A DNA stretch of 64,000 bases from Chitinophagaceae bacterium UBA1953 (lineage in GTDB: Bacteria; Bacteroidota; Bacteroidia; Chitinophagales; Chitinophagaceae): the NCBI GenBank assembly GCA_002336115.1, contig DDEN01000057.1, positions 179,206-243,205 on the forward strand, in the 5' to 3' direction. The translations under genes and the position numbers were made by a program. Positions 62,801 to 64,000 of the stretch are shown piece by piece (position 1 is the first letter of the stretch; each line of letters begins with the position of its first letter). Under the pieces are notes generated by a model that saw only the letters and a program-made list of their open reading frames with translations, did not search any database and was not told where the DNA came from.

Positions 62801-63412
62801 CGCTTCAATTATATGGTCAGGTATAACTTCAACCTGTGATAATTCGTGTGATGTACGGAAACCGTCAAAGATATTCATGAAAGGAACCCTTGACTTTAAA
62901 GTGGAAGCCTGTGCAATCAGTGCCATATCCATTGCTTCCTGAGCATTGTTACCAAACAGCATGGAAAAACCAGTGCTCTTTGCAGCCATAACGTCGCTAT
63001 GATCTCCAAAAATTGAAAGCGCATGAGCAGCAAGACTTCTTGCCGCAATGTGAAATACAGTAGGTGTAAGTTCACCGGCAATTTTATACATGTTAGGGAT
63101 CATAAGTAACAATCCCTGGGAAGCTGTAAAAGTAGATGCAAGAGCACCGCCTTGTAAAGCACCGTGAATAGCACCTGCAGCACCAGCTTCACTTTGCATT
63201 TCCATTACACGAGGCACTTGTCCGAAAATATTTTTTTCACCGTGTGCGCTCCATTCATCGGCCCACTCACCCATATTAGATGAAGGTGTAATTGGATAGA
63301 TAGCACAAACTTCACTGCACTTATAAGCAATGTAGGCCGCCGCTTCGTTACCGTCCATCACCTCTACAACTGGCTTTGGCTGGAGTTCTTCCTGATTGAT
63401 ATTCTTGTCCAT
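59852..63412 (-). CDS. nifJ: Pyruvate:ferredoxin (flavodoxin) oxidoreductase
   Basis: 1186 residues, the usual size of single-chain enzymes. Pyruvate + CoA + oxidised ferredoxin gives acetyl-CoA + CO2 + reduced ferredoxin. Domains in order: N-terminal TPP-binding/pyrimidine domain (YPITPSSNMGEWADEW), transketolase-C-like domain, gamma domain, a two-cluster ferredoxin domain (CTQCGKCFLICPHAAIRP and CTGCSLCVEYCP), and the TPP-pyrophosphate domain with GGDGWAYDIGYGGLDHVL. Further cluster ligands lie in CAGCGETPYIK. Cytosolic and oxygen-sensitive in many species. Monocistronic, with its own terminator. The ferredoxin product could feed the 11-subunit complex I (inference). Confidence 0.96.
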   Translation of the reverse strand: MDKNINQEELQPKPVVEVMDGNEAAAYIAYKCSEVCAIYPITPSSNMGEWADEWSAHGEKNIFGQVPRVMEMQSEAGAAGAIHGALQGGALASTFTASQGLLLMIPNMYKIAGELTPTVFHIAARSLAAHALSIFGDHSDVMAAKSTGFSMLFGNNAQEAMDMALIAQASTLKSRVPFMNIFDGFRTSHELSQVEVIPDHIIEAMLDKEAIIAHRDRALSPSNPFIRGTAQNPDVYFQNREAANPYFEKVPGIVQAEMDKFYELTGRRYNLFDYYGHPHPDRMIIIMGSGTGAVQETVDFLNAEGKRVGVLCVRLFRPFSIEAFIKAMPKSVVAIAVLDRTKEPNAMAEPLFMDVVNALNESQENHHAHIIGGRYGLSSKEFTPAMVKAVFKELKQKHPKQHFTVGIEDDVTHMSLWYDKTFHLDNQHKFRGLFFGLGSDGTVSANKNSIKIIGHKTDYFVQGYFVYDSKKSGSLTASHLRFGENPVRSTYLINSANFVACHHFNYLTKYDILKDAAHEATFLLNAPYPKDEVWAKLPKKVQEEIKHKHLKFYVINAYAVAKESGMGNRLNTILQTCFFAISNILPREEAIAKIKEAIYDSYWKKGEAVVQKNYAAVDAALDNLYEIDYTNLEIGSKELDVAVPAEAPDFVREVLGKIIAGEGDELPVSAFPVDGTFPAGTTKWEKRNIADSVPVWDPSLCTQCGKCFLICPHAAIRPKVYDKALLTSAPETFKHTDPIGKEWNKETEAYTLQVATEDCTGCSLCVEYCPITSKTEAGHKAINMMDKMPFQEKEVANWDFFLSIPEVDRAKVNKNTVKGSQFYQPLFEFSGACAGCGETPYIKLLTQLFGERMLVANATGCSSIFGGNLPTTPWTTNSKGVGPAWSNSLFEDNAEFGLGIKMANDKKRDLALQLLDEVRPFVGESLATSIASAPETTEAEIKTKDEMIKLLKKQLEQLPGQAAKDLLHLADFLSDKSVWIIGGDGWAYDIGYGGLDHVLSTGENINILVLDTEVYSNTGGQKSKSTPLGSSAKFSVNGKTTGKKDLALQAIAHGTAYVATVAMGANDAHTVRTILEAEAFPGPSIIIAYSQCIAHGIDMAHGAEEQDFAVKSGYWPLFHYNPTKEKGQRFVIDSKEPSMPLADFMYHENRFKVIKAKDPVLAEEFLKQSEELKTSRWERLLTLKGL

Positions 63413-63573
63413 ATTTTGACTTTTTTTGAAGGGGCTAAATTACCAGAGGCATTATTTCATGGAAATGACAAGAATCAGCAAAATAGCTAATCTATATAGG
63501 TGACTGGAATCAGTCAAAAAGATGACGATGGTTAAACACTGAATTAAGCCTGTAGATTCACATATAACAAAAG

Positions 63574-63627
63574 ATAATAACTCAATAAGCCTTGCTAAAG
63601 AAAAAGCAAGGCTTATTGAGTTATTAT
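63574..63627 (-). terminator. 23-bp perfect hairpin between the partial gene and nifJ
   Basis: Arms 63574-63596 and 63605-63627 are perfect complements (outer part ATAATAACTC, inner part AAGCCTTGCT), with loop AAAGAAAA. It lies 15 nt past the stop of the right-hand gene and upstream of nifJ, so it probably ends that gene's transcript. The stem is unusually long. The rest of 63413-63573 shows nothing recognisable. Confidence 0.65.
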
Positions 63628-63642
63628 TGATTTTTGGGAAAC

Positions 63643-64000
63643 CTATTGTTTTGTAAATGTAGATTCAACTACAGTGCGGTATTGTGAAGATGCCGAATAT
63701 GATTCAATTTTCACTTTCAACATATTACCTGTTAACGTGTATGTATATTTTTTTGATGCAGGCAGAATTAAAAAACCCGGGCAGAAAATATACTGTGCAT
63801 CATCAATGCTTATCTCACTTCCAGGTACAGAAAAAGTATAATTGGAACTTTTAGTTGCTGTACTGCTACCGCTGGTACCTGTTAATGGTGTTGTATTTGT
63901 AGTAATTGTAGCCCCGGTATTTGTGTTTTTTTCTTTATGAACTCCGGTTGTATTGAAATCATACATTAAGCCATTTGCACTAATAGTGGTCGCTGTAAAA
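63643..64000 (-). CDS. Unknown protein, C-terminal part (runs off right edge)
   Basis: The frame is open from the window edge to the stop at 63643; at least 118 residues, with FTATTISANG before an internal Met. The segment is Thr/Ser-rich in the middle (GATITTNTTPLTGTSGSSTA) and then beta-like (YTYTLTGNMLKVKIESYSAS), like the C-terminal half of small lipocalin-type secreted proteins, but I do not recognise the family. Start and function lie outside the window. Confidence 0.6.
   Translation of the reverse strand, partial: FTATTISANGLMYDFNTTGVHKEKNTNTGATITTNTTPLTGTSGSSTATKSSNYTFSVPGSEISIDDAQYIFCPGFLILPASKKYTYTLTGNMLKVKIESYSASSQYRTVVESTFTKQ

Overview
The window comes from a chromosome of the Bacteroidota, most likely family Chitinophagaceae. 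This is inferred from protein style (HYR-type surface protein, YwqK/MORN and WG-repeat exported proteins, a MuiA protein with a carboxypeptidase-regulatory insert), from promoter-like TAnnTTTG elements in place of the E. coli -10, from weak Shine-Dalgarno sequences, and from the order of the division/cell-wall cluster. No rRNA, tRNA, CRISPR array or prophage was seen.

Layout. 1-2539: 5' part of a large secreted repeat protein (minus strand), running off the left edge. 2.8-11.1 kb: a mixed accessory stretch with a ligase-associated DExH helicase, a haem-binding c-type protein, small orphan genes and lipoproteins, a MORN-repeat protein and a PAS-LuxR regulator. 11.2-27.9 kb (minus): an almost complete dcw cluster, mraZ-rsmH-ftsL-ftsI-murE-mraY-murD-ftsW-murG-murC-ftsQ-ftsA-ftsZ, with four GTG boxes at exact 10-nt spacing in front of mraZ. 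28.4-38.7 kb: cydAB bracketed by direct repeats of the neighbouring gene's 3' end, an FMN-binding flavoprotein, an orphan sensor kinase, YqgE, a double VOC protein and MuiA. 38.8-40.6 kb (minus): atpD-atpC, detached from the rest of the ATP synthase. 41.1-52.5 kb (plus): a ferredoxin-reductase-like flavoprotein and an 11-gene complex I operon (nuoABCDHIJKLMN) without nuoE, nuoF and nuoG. 52.5-56.5 kb: two small genes, then a tandem pair that active-site residues split into tryptophanase (tnaA) and tyrosine phenol-lyase (tpl). 56.8-63.4 kb (minus): a WG-repeat protein, a REP-associated tyrosine transposase (RAYT) inside an inverted pair of its palindromes, and pyruvate:ferredoxin oxidoreductase. 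A partial gene runs off the right edge.

How the genes may work together (inference): TnaA and Tpl release pyruvate from tryptophan and tyrosine; the oxidoreductase turns pyruvate into acetyl-CoA and reduced ferredoxin; a complex I without its NADH module could take electrons from ferredoxin; cytochrome bd and the ATP synthase complete a respiratory chain. The second theme is small repeats: at least three families of short palindromes and a dispersed repeat of about 56 nt sit in many intergenic gaps, inside operons, and once in frame inside a coding sequence.
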